DNA of 20,926 bases, taken from Serpula lacrymans var. lacrymans S7.9 (Eukaryota; Basidiomycota; Agaricomycetes; Boletales; Serpulaceae). Where the stretch lies: contig NW_006763296.1 of NCBI RefSeq assembly GCF_000218685.1, positions 2,485,291 to 2,506,216 on the forward strand, given 5' to 3'. This document shows positions 8,150 to 17,060 of the stretch, one piece after another (within the stretch, counting starts at the first letter, position 1; each line of letters begins with the position of its first letter). The notes beneath the pieces are model-generated. The model was not told where the DNA came from, did not search any database, and worked only from the letters and a program-made list of their open reading frames with translations. The translations under genes were made by a program, and so were the position numbers.

Positions 8150-10477
8150 GGAATTAGCAAGTGGCCAGAATGCAAAAATAAAAAGGATATACAAGCATTC
8201 CTGGGATTTGTAAATTTCTATAGGAGATTCATAGAGGGCTTCGGGGAAGTAGCCAAACCATTGACCAAGTTAACGGGAAAAGAGGACTTCATTTGGGGAA
8301 ATGAACAACGCGAAGCATTTGATACGTTAAAACAACGCGTAGCTTCAGCCCCAATGTTAGCTCTCCCAGTACCACATGGCCAATATAAAGTAGAAGCGGA
8401 CAGTAGTGACTTTGCTATGGGTGCTGTCTTATCACAAAGACAAAAAGATGATTGGAAGCCGATCGCATACCTCTCAAAAGCGTTAAACCCCACAGAACGT
8501 AATTACGAGATCTATGACAAAGAGCTTCTGGCCATCATGACGGCACTTAACGAATGGAGACATTACTTAATAGACGCAGAAGAAGAGTTCGAGATATGGA
8601 CAGATCATCAAAATCTGTTGTATTTCAAAGAACCAAGGAAGTTGAACAGGAGACAGGCACGGTGGATGACGGAGTTAAGCCAGTATCATTTCACGATACA
8701 TCATATGCCAGGAAGGAAGCATATAAAGGCAGATCTTCTCTCGAGACGATCAGATCATAACAAAGGAGAAAACGACAACGAGGACGTCGTACTACTGGAT
8801 GAGAAATTATTTGTAAGAATGACCCTCTCACCAGAGCAGAGACAAAAGATCACAGATAGCCAAGAGAAAGGATTAGAGATCTCAAAATGGATTGCAAAGA
8901 GGAAGGGAAACGTAGATGAATTGATAAAAAAAATGAAAGGAAAGATAGAACGGAGAGAGGATGGTTGGTTAGACGAAGACGGTTGCATAGTATTCAAAGG
9001 CAGGATCTATGTACCGAAAGATGCCGCGTTAAGGGAAGAAATTATTCGGAGAAATCACGACTCTGTTATTGCAGGTCATCCAGGAAGATATAAGACGAAG
9101 GAGTTAATAACTCGACAATACTGGTGGCCCTATATGGACAGAGACATCACGAGATACGTAGATGGATGCGAAGTCTGCCAAAGAACCAAAACAGACCATA
9201 AGAAGAAAGCAGCACCGCTTCATCCAAACGAGATCCCAGATAAACCTTGGCAGATCATATCAGTAGATCTGATCGGACTGCTACCAGAATCAAATGGATA
9301 CAACATGATAATGGTAGTAGTAGATCGATTCACCAAAATGATCAAGGTAATTCCCACGCAGATGGAAATCACGTCAGAAGGGGTAGCACGACTATTTAGA
9401 GATCACATATTCAGAAACCATGGCATACCCGAAAAGATTATCTCAGATCGGGGACCACAATTCGTTTCGAAATTTATGAAAGATCTACATACGCTTCTCC
9501 AGATAAAGGCAAACCCATCGACGGCTTGGCATCCACAGACAGATGGACAAACGGAGAGGATAAATCAAGAGATAGAACAGTATCTCAGAATCTTCGTAAA
9601 CCATAAACAAGATGATTGGGCAGAATGGCTTACCCTTGCAGAATTCTCTTACAATAACAAACAACACTCTGCGACGGGATACAGTCCGTTCTTCTTGAAT
9701 CATGGACATCATCCGAGAACACAGGAAGTAGTGAAAGTGGGGGTAAAGAACGAAAATGCGGAAGATTTCGTAAAAAGAATGACAGAAACAAGAAAGAAAG
9801 CAGAAAGTTTGTTGCAAAGAGCGGCTGAACAGATGAAGAAACAGTACGATAAGAAAAAGAGAGAAGCCGTAGAGTATAAGGTTGGAGATAAGGTGTATGT
9901 AGAAGCGACCAATATCTCAACAGATCGACCAGCTAAGAAACTGGACGATAAAAGATACGGTCCATTTGAGATACTGGAAAAGATAGGCAAGTTGGCCTAT
10001 AAATTAGCGCTACCACCGACATGGCGACCTATTCATCCGGTTTTCAACGAAATCAAGCTTACACCGTACAAAGAACCACAATTCCCCTCCCAACAGAAAC
10101 CTAAACCGATACCGCCGGTAATAGTAGATGGACAAGAAGAATATAAAGTCGAAGAAGTTCTAGATTCACGTCTGAAAAGAGGGAAGTTGGAATACTTAGT
10201 ACATTGGAAGAACTATCCAAAAGAGGAACGCACGTGGGAACCCGAACAACACCTAAACAACTCACCCGATAAAGTAAAAGCATTCCACGACCACAACCCT
10301 AGTGCACCCCGACGGATACGTTTCCAATTACATTTCCAACCCTTCGAAAACTTCACAACGACTAGAGTCCGGAAACAACTGTTTAATTGGGAAAACGGAA
10401 AAATGGACCCCTACTTTCGGGACGAAAGTCCTAAGGAGGGGGTAATGTCACGACTTGAACCAGAAGCGCTAGTTTGA
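8138..10477 (+). CDS. pol: G2 pol fragment: RNase H, integrase, chromodomain
   Basis: An open frame of 779 codons with no stop. It begins at the very end of RT (WPECKNKKDIQAFLGFVNFYRRF). RNase H (about 80-205) keeps Asp88, Glu129, Asp156 and Asp199. The integrase HHCC finger has His307, His314, Cys344 and Cys347. The catalytic core has Asp377, Asp437 and Glu473 with the canonical 35-residue D-E spacing. A GPF-type module (about 607) is followed by a chromodomain (669-720, YLVHWKNYPKEERTWEP). The frame has GTG at its first position and no obvious initiator, since gag-protease-RT is deleted. The last 9 residues are encoded inside the 3' LTR. All catalytic residues seem intact. Whether it is translated is unknown; chromodomain integrases of this group direct insertion to chromatin. 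Confidence 0.9.
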   Translation: MEPLGISKWPECKNKKDIQAFLGFVNFYRRFIEGFGEVAKPLTKLTGKEDFIWGNEQREAFDTLKQRVASAPMLALPVPHGQYKVEADSSDFAMGAVLSQRQKDDWKPIAYLSKALNPTERNYEIYDKELLAIMTALNEWRHYLIDAEEEFEIWTDHQNLLYFKEPRKLNRRQARWMTELSQYHFTIHHMPGRKHIKADLLSRRSDHNKGENDNEDVVLLDEKLFVRMTLSPEQRQKITDSQEKGLEISKWIAKRKGNVDELIKKMKGKIERREDGWLDEDGCIVFKGRIYVPKDAALREEIIRRNHDSVIAGHPGRYKTKELITRQYWWPYMDRDITRYVDGCEVCQRTKTDHKKKAAPLHPNEIPDKPWQIISVDLIGLLPESNGYNMIMVVVDRFTKMIKVIPTQMEITSEGVARLFRDHIFRNHGIPEKIISDRGPQFVSKFMKDLHTLLQIKANPSTAWHPQTDGQTERINQEIEQYLRIFVNHKQDDWAEWLTLAEFSYNNKQHSATGYSPFFLNHGHHPRTQEVVKVGVKNENAEDFVKRMTETRKKAESLLQRAAEQMKKQYDKKKREAVEYKVGDKVYVEATNISTDRPAKKLDDKRYGPFEILEKIGKLAYKLALPPTWRPIHPVFNEIKLTPYKEPQFPSQQKPKPIPPVIVDGQEEYKVEEVLDSRLKRGKLEYLVHWKNYPKEERTWEPEQHLNNSPDKVKAFHDHNPSAPRRIRFQLHFQPFENFTTTRVRKQLFNWENGKMDPYFRDESPKEGVMSRLEPEALV
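10433..10445 (+). promoter_or_regulatory. G2 polypurine tract
   Basis: AAGGAGGGGGTAA lies directly before the 3' LTR (TGTCACG at 10446), the place where plus-strand DNA synthesis is primed. The pol frame runs through it. Confidence 0.8.
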
Positions 10478-10815
10478 GCGCCAATCTCTTTCTCATTTTT
10501 CTTTGATATCTGATCACATGACAGATAAGATATGTTAAGCTGCTGCTATTAGCGCGGATGACATAATAAACGTGACCATCACGTGACGAAAGCCTAGAAC
10601 GATTACAAAGAACATCAGTCAGCGCCTCATGGCTACTGCATGTTAGATCAGTCAGCGCCTCATGGCTGAACTTCAGAAACATATATATAGAGAACCATCA
10701 TGTACATATTTTCTTCAGTTGTTGATTACTTCTTAATTCGATTACTTTGACGCTACTTGTTTGATTTAAGCCATTATCCCTCCGTTAGCTCGGTATAGGG
10801 GATAGAGGTTTTACA
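10446..10815 (+). repeat. G2 3' LTR (370 bp)
   Basis: Same ends as 7482-7868, lacking a 17-bp segment and with CCG for CTG near 10783. It is followed by the GGGCG duplication. The pol stop codon (10475-10477) lies inside it. Confidence 0.95.
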
Positions 10816-10935
10816 GGGCGCATGCAGAATTTAGAGATGATGGTCCAGATGGCCATGAACACCACAATCCAGGACAACAATGCAGAGTGGGAAAGGCAAT
10901 TCCTGCAAAGAGACACAGAAGTTGCAGGCTTGCGG
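10816..10935. other. Spacer between X-B and X-C, right part
   Basis: After the GGGCG duplication, a short frame beginning at ATG 10822 reads MQNLEMMVQMAMNTTIQDNN and onward, a helix-like Gln/Met-rich stretch, and runs into X-C. It resembles the N-terminal coiled-coil part of a gag gene, but only about 38 codons precede X, so identity is not established. It could be the last trace of the sequence X was inserted into. Confidence 0.35.
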
Positions 10936-11195
10936 TGTCATGCACCAAAATTGATTGGTAGCATGGACAGATGTCAATAACAAAGCAAATATTCAAAAAG
11001 ACTCGCCTTTGCACCACACAGGCACAGTGCCACGTGGAATAGTAATTAATATTGCCTTTCTCAAACTTGTGGCTGATCAGCACCACCTCTATTAGGCAAT
11101 CCAGTCACGCTCACCTTTGTTTTTCCATCTGGTACTTTCCGTGTTTCGGCATTTCGGCAAATTTTTGCGTTGCCACTGGCTACACATTGCATTGC
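10936..11195 (+). repeat. Repeat X, copy C, 5' part
   Basis: It begins TGTCATGCACCAAAATTG and matches the minus strand of 1257-998 base for base with few differences. It ends at the E1 insertion: the last five bases ATTGC are repeated after E1 at 17452-17456, where X resumes. The 5' flank is TGCGG. Confidence 0.85.
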
Positions 11196-11586
11196 TGCAA
11201 CAACCAAGAGTTAGTTACTCTGGCGCACACAGGAACACACTATAAAGGTGGTGGAAGACGGGGAGTGGGTACCCCTTGGGCTGCAGTGAGTTAGTTGGTA
11301 TACAACAGGAGGACTCGCTGAGGAGTCTCCTAGATCTATTGGGGTATATATACTACTACAGGTTTGTTTGTATATGTGTACTATACAGTTTGATGAAGGC
11401 AGTGGCTGATGATGTCATAGGGCCTAGCCCGTATGGCCAGCTCCACTGCGTGAGAGAGTTAAGTCTAAAAGTAAAAGAAAGGCATCGCGGCGCGAGAAAG
11501 GGAAATGCCGCGTGGCGCTTAAAGTATAAAGTTAAAGCGGAGAATAAAAAGGAAAGGAGATGTCCGGAAATTGTGTTATCGTAACA
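11196..11586 (-). repeat. E1 3' LTR (391 bp; left copy)
   Basis: Identical to 17061-17451 except TGCAACA for TGTAACA at the left end. In element sense it starts TGTTACGATAAC. The R region, with the TATA box and AGCGAGTCCT (11310-11319), is as in the other copy. Confidence 0.97.
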
Positions 11587-11600
11587 CTACCCCCCTTCTA
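11587..11600 (-). promoter_or_regulatory. E1 polypurine tract
   Basis: In element sense TAGAAGGGGGGTAG directly precedes the 3' LTR. The pol stop codon TAG (11598-11600) is its first triplet. Confidence 0.8.
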
Positions 11601-14600
11601 AGGCTCAACTTCCAGGCGAGACCAAATACCGGAGGTAGTAGTGAAATTTTCGGGCATTGGTTGAAAAAGGGAATTAAAAAGTTTGGAATCCATGCCTCTA
11701 AGCTTCCTGGGAGCCGAGGGATTCCTAGAATAAAATTCGCGAACAGCGTCGCGGGAGTTTTCCAGATGAGTTTCTGGTTCCCACGTTCTGTCCTCGTCTC
11801 CATAGCCCTTCCATAGGACCAGGAACTCTAATTTACCACGCTTCAAGCGTGCATCTACCACTCGTTCGACTTCGAACTCCTCTTCACCTTCCTGGGTGAC
11901 TATCACCGGACCGGGCCGGTCTACGCGCTGTCCTGGCAGCGGTCCCTTGTAGGGTTTTACACGGCTAATGTTTACCGTGGGTACCACCCTCATCCGTTTT
12001 GGAAGTTCCAGCTCCACCGCATTAGGCTTGACTTCCTTAATCCGGTAAGGGCCAATCCATTTCTCGGTCAGTTTTCTAGACTGCCGGTCTTTTAACTTTA
12101 AATGGTCGGTGTCTAACCAGACCAGGTCGCCGACCTTGTAGTCAGGGGCTTTAGAGCGTCTACGCTCTGCCCTGTTTTTCATCTGCTCTGCAGTTTTAAA
12201 TAGCGCCTTGCGCGTTTCGTCTAAGACAGACTTCATGTCTTTTGCCATGTTCCCAGCAGCCTTGTTTTTGCTTTTGCCAGGTTCTACACCCATTCTAGGG
12301 AGGTACGATCTAGTAACCTCAAATGGTGCCTTGCCTGTAGCCGACGACTGTTTAATATTGTACGAGAACTGGGCTATCTTCAGCCACTTGGCCCAATCCG
12401 TCTGTCTGTCATTAATAAATATACGGAGATACTGCTTTAACTCCTGGTTAAGTCTCTCCGTTTGTCCATCGGTTTGCGGATGGAACGCCGTGGATAATTT
12501 AGGTTTGATGCCCAGCATCCGGCATAATTCTTTCGTAAATTCGCTAGCGAATTGCGGTCCTCTATCGGAGATTACCGTTTCTGGTAACCCATGGTTTGAC
12601 CACACGAAGTCCTCAAATAGGTCTGCCGTACCGGCGGCGGTGATGGTTTTGTTGGTGGGTATGAATACCACTTCTTTGGAGAAGCGGTCTACTACCACCA
12701 TTACTGAATCGTACCCGTTTGACTCGGGCAGATCCGTTGTGAAGTCCACCGATATATCCTGCCAGGGGCCAGCTGGTATCGGGTTCGGCATGAGTTTACC
12801 GGCCGGCGGTTGATGGGAATTTTTGGCCATGGCACATCTTAAACAGGATTTTACGTATTCCTGTACGTCTTTGACCATGCCAGGCCACATGTAGTTTCTG
12901 GAGATCAACTCCATTGTTCGTTGCCATCCAGGGTGCCCAGCCACTGGAGTGTCATGATGTCTATCTATGGTCTTGATCCTTACGGATTCAGGTACATAGA
13001 TTTTGTCTTTAAAATGAAAGAACCCGTCTTTCCATAAATAGTTTTCATTGCCGTCAAGGCGCGCCTTTTCCTCTGGGGAGATGTCTTTCCTGAAGACTTC
13101 TAGAAGATCAGAATCCTGCCCGATTCTAACATTGGCAACCCTTGATTGATCTATCAGGGTGACACCTTTGTTGTCATCTTCAATGCCGTTGGCATGATCC
13201 TCTCTTCTAGATAAAGCATCTGCTTTCCCCATTGAGCTTCCTGGTTTATGAATTAATTTATAATTGAACCTTGACAAGTACACTGCGTAGCGGGCCTGTC
13301 TCCGGTTCAGGTCTCGAGCCGTCATGAAGTACTCTAGGTTCTTATGATCGGTCCAAATTTCGAATTGGTGCCTAGCACCTTCTAAGTAGTGCCGCCAGTG
13401 CTCTAAAGCTCTAATGATGGCCAGCATTTCCTTGTCATAAATTTGATAGTTGCGCTCTGTAGGCGACAAACTATGTGATAAATAGGCACAAGGCCTCCAA
13501 AGATCATCAGGACATTTTACTGATAAAACAGCCCCAGTGGCGAAGTCAGAAGAGTCGGTCTCTAACCGGAACTCTTTGTCTAACTCAGGGAATGCCAATA
13601 TGGGCGCGGTTGTGAATGCCTGTTTAAGCTTATCGAAAGCTTCTTGTTCTTTGGCGCCCCAATGCCAGACAAGGTCCTTTTTGGTGAGATCGTTCAACGG
13701 TCTCGTGATTTTTGCGAAGTTTTCAATAAACCTTCGGTAGAAATTACCTAAGCCTAGGAAGGCCCTTACTCCTTTGACGCGAGTAGGTTCTGGCCATTCC
13801 AAAATAGCTTGAACTTTCTCAGGGTTCATCCTGATTCCGTTCTGGCCTATGATCATACCGAGAAAGTCTACTTCCTTCACTTTAAAATTACATTTTTCGG
13901 GTTTAACGAATAGGTCCCGTTCCTGTAAGCGTCGAAGGACTTCTTGCACGATCCTGTCATGCTCAGCCTCTTCGTCCGACTTTGTAAATATTAATAAATC
14001 GACAATGTAAATGACGACACAGTTTTCCATATCCGCAAAGATCTCGTTCATCATGCTCTGGAAGGTCGCCGGTGAATTGGTCAACCCAAAGAACATGACA
14101 AGGGGTTCAAAAGATCCTCGGTGGCACGTGAACGCGGCCTTCCAAGCATCTTCCTCTTTGATTCGTACGTTATTGTACCCCCATCTGAGATCCATCTTTG
14201 TCAGGATTTTGGCGCCAGCCAATTTGTCCACTAGCTGACTAATCAAAGGCAGCGGATACGCATTTTTAACCGTGTGCTCATTCACGTAACGATAGTCCAT
14301 AATCATTCGCTTTTTACCATCCTTTTTAGGAATGAAGAACACCGGGGACGTCATAGGACTTTTGGAAGGTCTGATGTAACCCTTCCTAAGTTGTTCATCT
14401 ATGAAACTAGACACCTCATCTCTTTCGGGAGCAGAGAGCGGTATCATATGTCCTTTTCTTGGTTTAAAGGTGTCCTTCAAATCTATAGCATGGTCCCAAG
14501 GTTTAGCCTCTGGGAAGCGTTCTGATTTGTGTTTAGAAAAGACTTTCCAGAAGTCGTGGTACTCGGGAGGTACCAGCCTCTTAATCTCTTCCTCAGGTTT

Positions 14601-14741
14601 TACCTCATCATCGTCATCGTCGATCTTTTCTAAAGATCTGAGCTCGTAAACGTGACTAGCGTTTAACTTTTCGAGACGCTCATTGTGACGGACATGATTT
14701 GGTTTACCCAAGTTTACACATTCCTGGGGACAACGTGACAA
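11598..14741 (-). CDS. pol: E1 pol: reverse transcriptase, RNase H, integrase, chromodomain
   Basis: A frame of 1047 codons; it continues the protease frame beyond a TGA at 14847-14849, so the listed start is only an open-frame limit. RT (about 100-320) has [14 protein letters not shown] and FFGLTNSPATFQ, but the YxDD box reads YIVD (residues 245-248; Val codon 14001-14003), so one of two catalytic Asp residues is gone. RNase H has Asp396, Glu438, Asp465 and Asp508. Integrase has the HHCC finger (His595 or 596, His603, Cys633, Cys636) and Asp666, Asp726, Glu762 (35 residues between the last two). A GPY module (897-899) precedes a chromodomain (about 957-1008, FLVLWKGYGDEDRTWEP). It would replicate and insert the element, but RT should be inactive in this copy. 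Confidence 0.95.
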   Translation of the reverse strand: MSRCPQECVNLGKPNHVRHNERLEKLNASHVYELRSLEKIDDDDDEVKPEEEIKRLVPPEYHDFWKVFSKHKSERFPEAKPWDHAIDLKDTFKPRKGHMIPLSAPERDEVSSFIDEQLRKGYIRPSKSPMTSPVFFIPKKDGKKRMIMDYRYVNEHTVKNAYPLPLISQLVDKLAGAKILTKMDLRWGYNNVRIKEEDAWKAAFTCHRGSFEPLVMFFGLTNSPATFQSMMNEIFADMENCVVIYIVDLLIFTKSDEEAEHDRIVQEVLRRLQERDLFVKPEKCNFKVKEVDFLGMIIGQNGIRMNPEKVQAILEWPEPTRVKGVRAFLGLGNFYRRFIENFAKITRPLNDLTKKDLVWHWGAKEQEAFDKLKQAFTTAPILAFPELDKEFRLETDSSDFATGAVLSVKCPDDLWRPCAYLSHSLSPTERNYQIYDKEMLAIIRALEHWRHYLEGARHQFEIWTDHKNLEYFMTARDLNRRQARYAVYLSRFNYKLIHKPGSSMGKADALSRREDHANGIEDDNKGVTLIDQSRVANVRIGQDSDLLEVFRKDISPEEKARLDGNENYLWKDGFFHFKDKIYVPESVRIKTIDRHHDTPVAGHPGWQRTMELISRNYMWPGMVKDVQEYVKSCLRCAMAKNSHQPPAGKLMPNPIPAGPWQDISVDFTTDLPESNGYDSVMVVVDRFSKEVVFIPTNKTITAAGTADLFEDFVWSNHGLPETVISDRGPQFASEFTKELCRMLGIKPKLSTAFHPQTDGQTERLNQELKQYLRIFINDRQTDWAKWLKIAQFSYNIKQSSATGKAPFEVTRSYLPRMGVEPGKSKNKAAGNMAKDMKSVLDETRKALFKTAEQMKNRAERRRSKAPDYKVGDLVWLDTDHLKLKDRQSRKLTEKWIGPYRIKEVKPNAVELELPKRMRVVPTVNISRVKPYKGPLPGQRVDRPGPVIVTQEGEEEFEVERVVDARLKRGKLEFLVLWKGYGDEDRTWEPETHLENSRDAVREFYSRNPSAPRKLRGMDSKLFNSLFQPMPENFTTTSGIWSRLEVEP

Positions 14742-14846
14742 TGTGACAACCCCTGTCTGCCAGTTGATTTCAGGATTGTGTTTAAATAGCCAGGTCCAGC
14801 CTAAGATTAAATTAATCTTCCCTAGTTGGGTAGCCTCGGCAGTGAC

Positions 14847-15485
14847 TCATTCTCTGTGTCCTTGGTATTCGACCACAAAAGAACATTTGTGTGTGATACA
14901 GCCACCTGCGTTAAGCGTACCGTCAACGTTATAGACAGGAATAGACGTTTCTAATTTAACAAGGGGGAGTCCAATTTGCTCCGCCCAGACCTGATCTATG
15001 AAGATCCCGTTAGCGCCTGAATCAAGTAGTGCACTCGTTGAGTGTACTTTGCCCCTGGCAAGGTTTTCCACGCCAACGTCTAAACGGATCTCCTTTTGGA
15101 ATAAATACGTGCGCATCAACACACGCCTTGGGATTTTGGGAAAGGGTGGCTCCGAAGAAGAAGAAATAGAAGGGGAAGGGGAAAATGATACATGTTTTTC
15201 TACTTTTGTTTTACCAGAATCAAGCACCCTAGTGTTTGTCTCGCCGGGGCCACGCTCCAATGGAGACGCCGGTGCAGCGGTAGTATCATAAATATTACAG
15301 TCGCATTTCTTTATACAAGTACATACTTCTGATAACAAATTTAGAAATCTATTTACAAATTGGGGAGCCATCCCCGTCATTCCTTTATTGCTCGTGCAAC
15401 ACCCCGGAGCAGGGGCCACTTTGTTGTGGTTTACTTCATTTTTACCAGGAGCTAAGGCACCCAAGTGACCTAAGCCCCGAATTCT
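14847..15485 (-). pseudogene. pol: E1 pol N-terminus: retropepsin, ended by TGA
   Basis: The protease part lies in the -1 frame relative to gag and overlaps the gag end. A linker with Cys residues (SEVCTCIKKCDCN) and a Ser-rich segment precede the aspartic protease motif LLDSGANGIFID (DSGAN codons 15023-15009) and YNVDGTLNAGGCITH. The frame stops at TGA 14847-14849 after YQGHRE and then continues in the same frame into RT (INLILGWTWLFKHNPEINW), so a single nonsense change, most simply CGA to TGA, divides pol. The protease would cut Gag-Pol in the particle. No ATG lies near its start; entry by -1 frameshift from gag is inferred. Confidence 0.85.
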
Positions 15486-16537
15486 TTTCCCTGAGCCTTC
15501 ATTTTGTTGACCTGTTGGTCGTAGAAAAAGGCCCGGATTTCGTCGTAAGAACGACCGGCCAAAGAGTGGAGCCGATCGTCCGGTTTTTCGGATTCTAATT
15601 GGTGCACCTAGCGCCTTTGGTTATTTTTTTGTTGGGCAGCCTGTGCCCCTTTTCTGCAATCTCGGGACATGTGTCCCTCTTGGCCGCAATTATAGCAGGC
15701 CCCTTTAAATCTGCGCATCTGTCCTCCCTGGACCGCGCCGATATCCATTGGGGCTCCCTGCCCTGGTTGCAGCCCAAACGGCCTAAACCCGTGAGAGTGA
15801 TTTTGATGTTGGTTTGATGACCCAGGGCGCCTCTGGGGTGTGGTGGTTTGTTTGGTGGACCCGCCACCTTGGTGCATAGCGTAGAGCTCCATGGCCCTAC
15901 CGACTCGTCGGACTTCCTCGGCCGCCAGAGCCAGGTTGTCACTTCTTGTATCCTGCAGGTAGATCTGCTCTGCAATGCGAGGGTTCACATTGCGTTCCAG
16001 CAGTTCTACTGCGTGTTCGTTACCTAACCCTCCTTGGATGGAGAGGGCCAGGAACCGGGTAACGTAATCATCCGTCCTCATGTTTCCTTGTTTGAAGGAA
16101 CGGATTTGCTGCCGAGCCCAGTCACGCTCAGCTTGCGGTTTGAAATATTTTTCGATCTCAATTTTGAGATCGTCCCAGGTAGGCCACACTCCCGCGGTGT
16201 AGCACTCCTGGAGTCGTACTTGGGCGTATCGACCCGCCACAGGTCCTTTTAGTCGAGATAGCACCGCAGTGGCTACCTCAAAATCGTCAGCAAACGCATC
16301 CCAGTTTGCTTTGACCCAAATTTGGAGCTTGATCCACCATTCGGCGAATCGCGCTCGGTCCCCTTCGAAGGCGCCGGGGTCAGCGACGACTTCGACTTTC
16401 TTGTTGAATTTCTTTTCTACCGAGGGGGTTGCTACAGGGGGGTTGGCCTGTATCTCGGCGAGCTGCGAGGTTAATGCAGCTATCTGCGTACGCATTGCGT
16501 GCAGTAGCGCATTCATGTCTTGGGGTTGCGACGACAT
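15470..16537 (-). pseudogene. gag: E1 gag (structural protein) with an in-frame TAG
   Basis: ATG at 16535-16537 opens a frame of 309 codons to TAG (15608-15610); the same frame continues 45 codons (SLAGRSYDEIRAFFYDQQVN; KAQGKEFGA) to TAG at 15470-15472. An N-terminal helical segment (MNALLHAMRTQIAALTSQLA) is followed by the capsid-like domain (about 50-220, WWIKLQIWVKANW; WPTWDDLKIEIEKYF), a Gln/His/Gly-rich linker and a CCHC knuckle CYNCGQEGHMSRDC (281-294). The stop falls after the knuckle, so a slightly shortened Gag could still be made, but the frameshift site into pol lies beyond it and would not be reached. Full length would be 355 residues. Identity as Gag is secure from order and zinc knuckle. 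Confidence 0.9.
15485..15491 (-). promoter_or_regulatory. Candidate -1 frameshift site G GGA AAA at the E1 gag-pol overlap
   Basis: In gag frame the codons read CAG GGA AAA GAA, a heptamer of the X XXY YYZ type. Slipping back one base gives exactly the pol frame, which is open from here to the TGA at 14849. The gag stop follows 12 nt downstream of the heptamer. Fit of pattern, position and frame is seen; activity is inferred. Confidence 0.5.
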
Positions 16538-17060
16538 GTCGACTTGTTCTCTTTGTGTAATGTAAAAATAGGTAACTGGGGGTCCCCGCTTGCTATCTGC
16601 GGATCAACCTCTTCCCAGCTGAGTATCGGATCTCAATCTCCGACTACCCACACTATAGTATTTAAAAATGTATATAAAATGTAAATGTAATAAACCCTGG
16701 TCCGAACGGTTGTCAGGGGGTGGCCTGCTTGTTAAGCTGTCAGCCCTTCTCCAGACTGGCGGAGGCAAGTGCCCGGCCTGGTCAGAGGTATTCGAAGAAG
16801 AAGTTTTGTATTCTAAAACTAATCAACAGTGGTTCCACACCAACTGCTGAGCTAAGTACTCCCCTTAACGCTGGGGGCCGCGTATCCAAAGGTTTTGGGT
16901 TCTTCTCCCAAAGCACTACAAGGCCGTCGCTAGGAGCGCACCTATCTGCTATGTGGGATATTCCTAACCGCTAACCAATCTCCTTCACCCTGGAGTCCGG
17001 GTGCCCAAATGATGGGACTTCTGCACACACGTGCGAGAGAGTAATGAGAGCGAGTCCTAA
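16538..17060 (-). other. E1 5' leader
   Basis: About 520 bp of untranslated leader between the 5' LTR and gag, with no convincing frame of its own. It contains the primer site at its LTR end and the 17-nt motif TTGGTGTGGAACCACTG (16827-16843, minus strand) that is also in the G2 leader. An AT-rich stretch lies near 16655-16695. Confidence 0.7.
17049..17058 (-). promoter_or_regulatory. E1 primer binding site, self-priming type
   Basis: In element sense AGGACTCGCT begins 2 nt inside the LTR. It is the exact complement of AGCGAGTCCT in the LTR (17175-17184). No TGG-type tRNA site is present at this position. Confidence 0.7.

Larger units (their letters stand above)
7482..10815 (+). mobile_element. 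G2: internally deleted Ty3/gypsy chromovirus with both LTRs
   Basis: It has a 5' LTR (7482-7868), a primer site, a ~265-bp leader, a pol frame starting in the RT-RNase H junction, a purine tract and a 3' LTR (10446-10815). It is flanked by the perfect 5-bp duplication GGGCG (7477-7481 and 10816-10820). Gag, protease and most of RT are absent, so it cannot replicate alone. The LTRs differ by a 17-bp indel and one base noticed, so insertion is fairly recent. The host site is the spacer between X-B and X-C. Confidence 0.95.

Noticed and set aside
1258..8160. G1 and G2 as two halves of one element split by an inversion. G1 RT stops just where the G2 pol fragment begins, with almost no gap or overlap when aligned to E1.
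   Set aside because: The LTRs of G1 and G2 are unlike each other, and G2 has its own LTR pair, primer site, purine tract and perfect GGGCG duplication, so it inserted as a unit. The matching breakpoints seem coincidental; sequence left of base 1 would settle it.
12208..12813. A 201-codon plus-strand frame.
   Set aside because: It lies entirely antisense to the integrase part of E1 pol, which has clear motifs.
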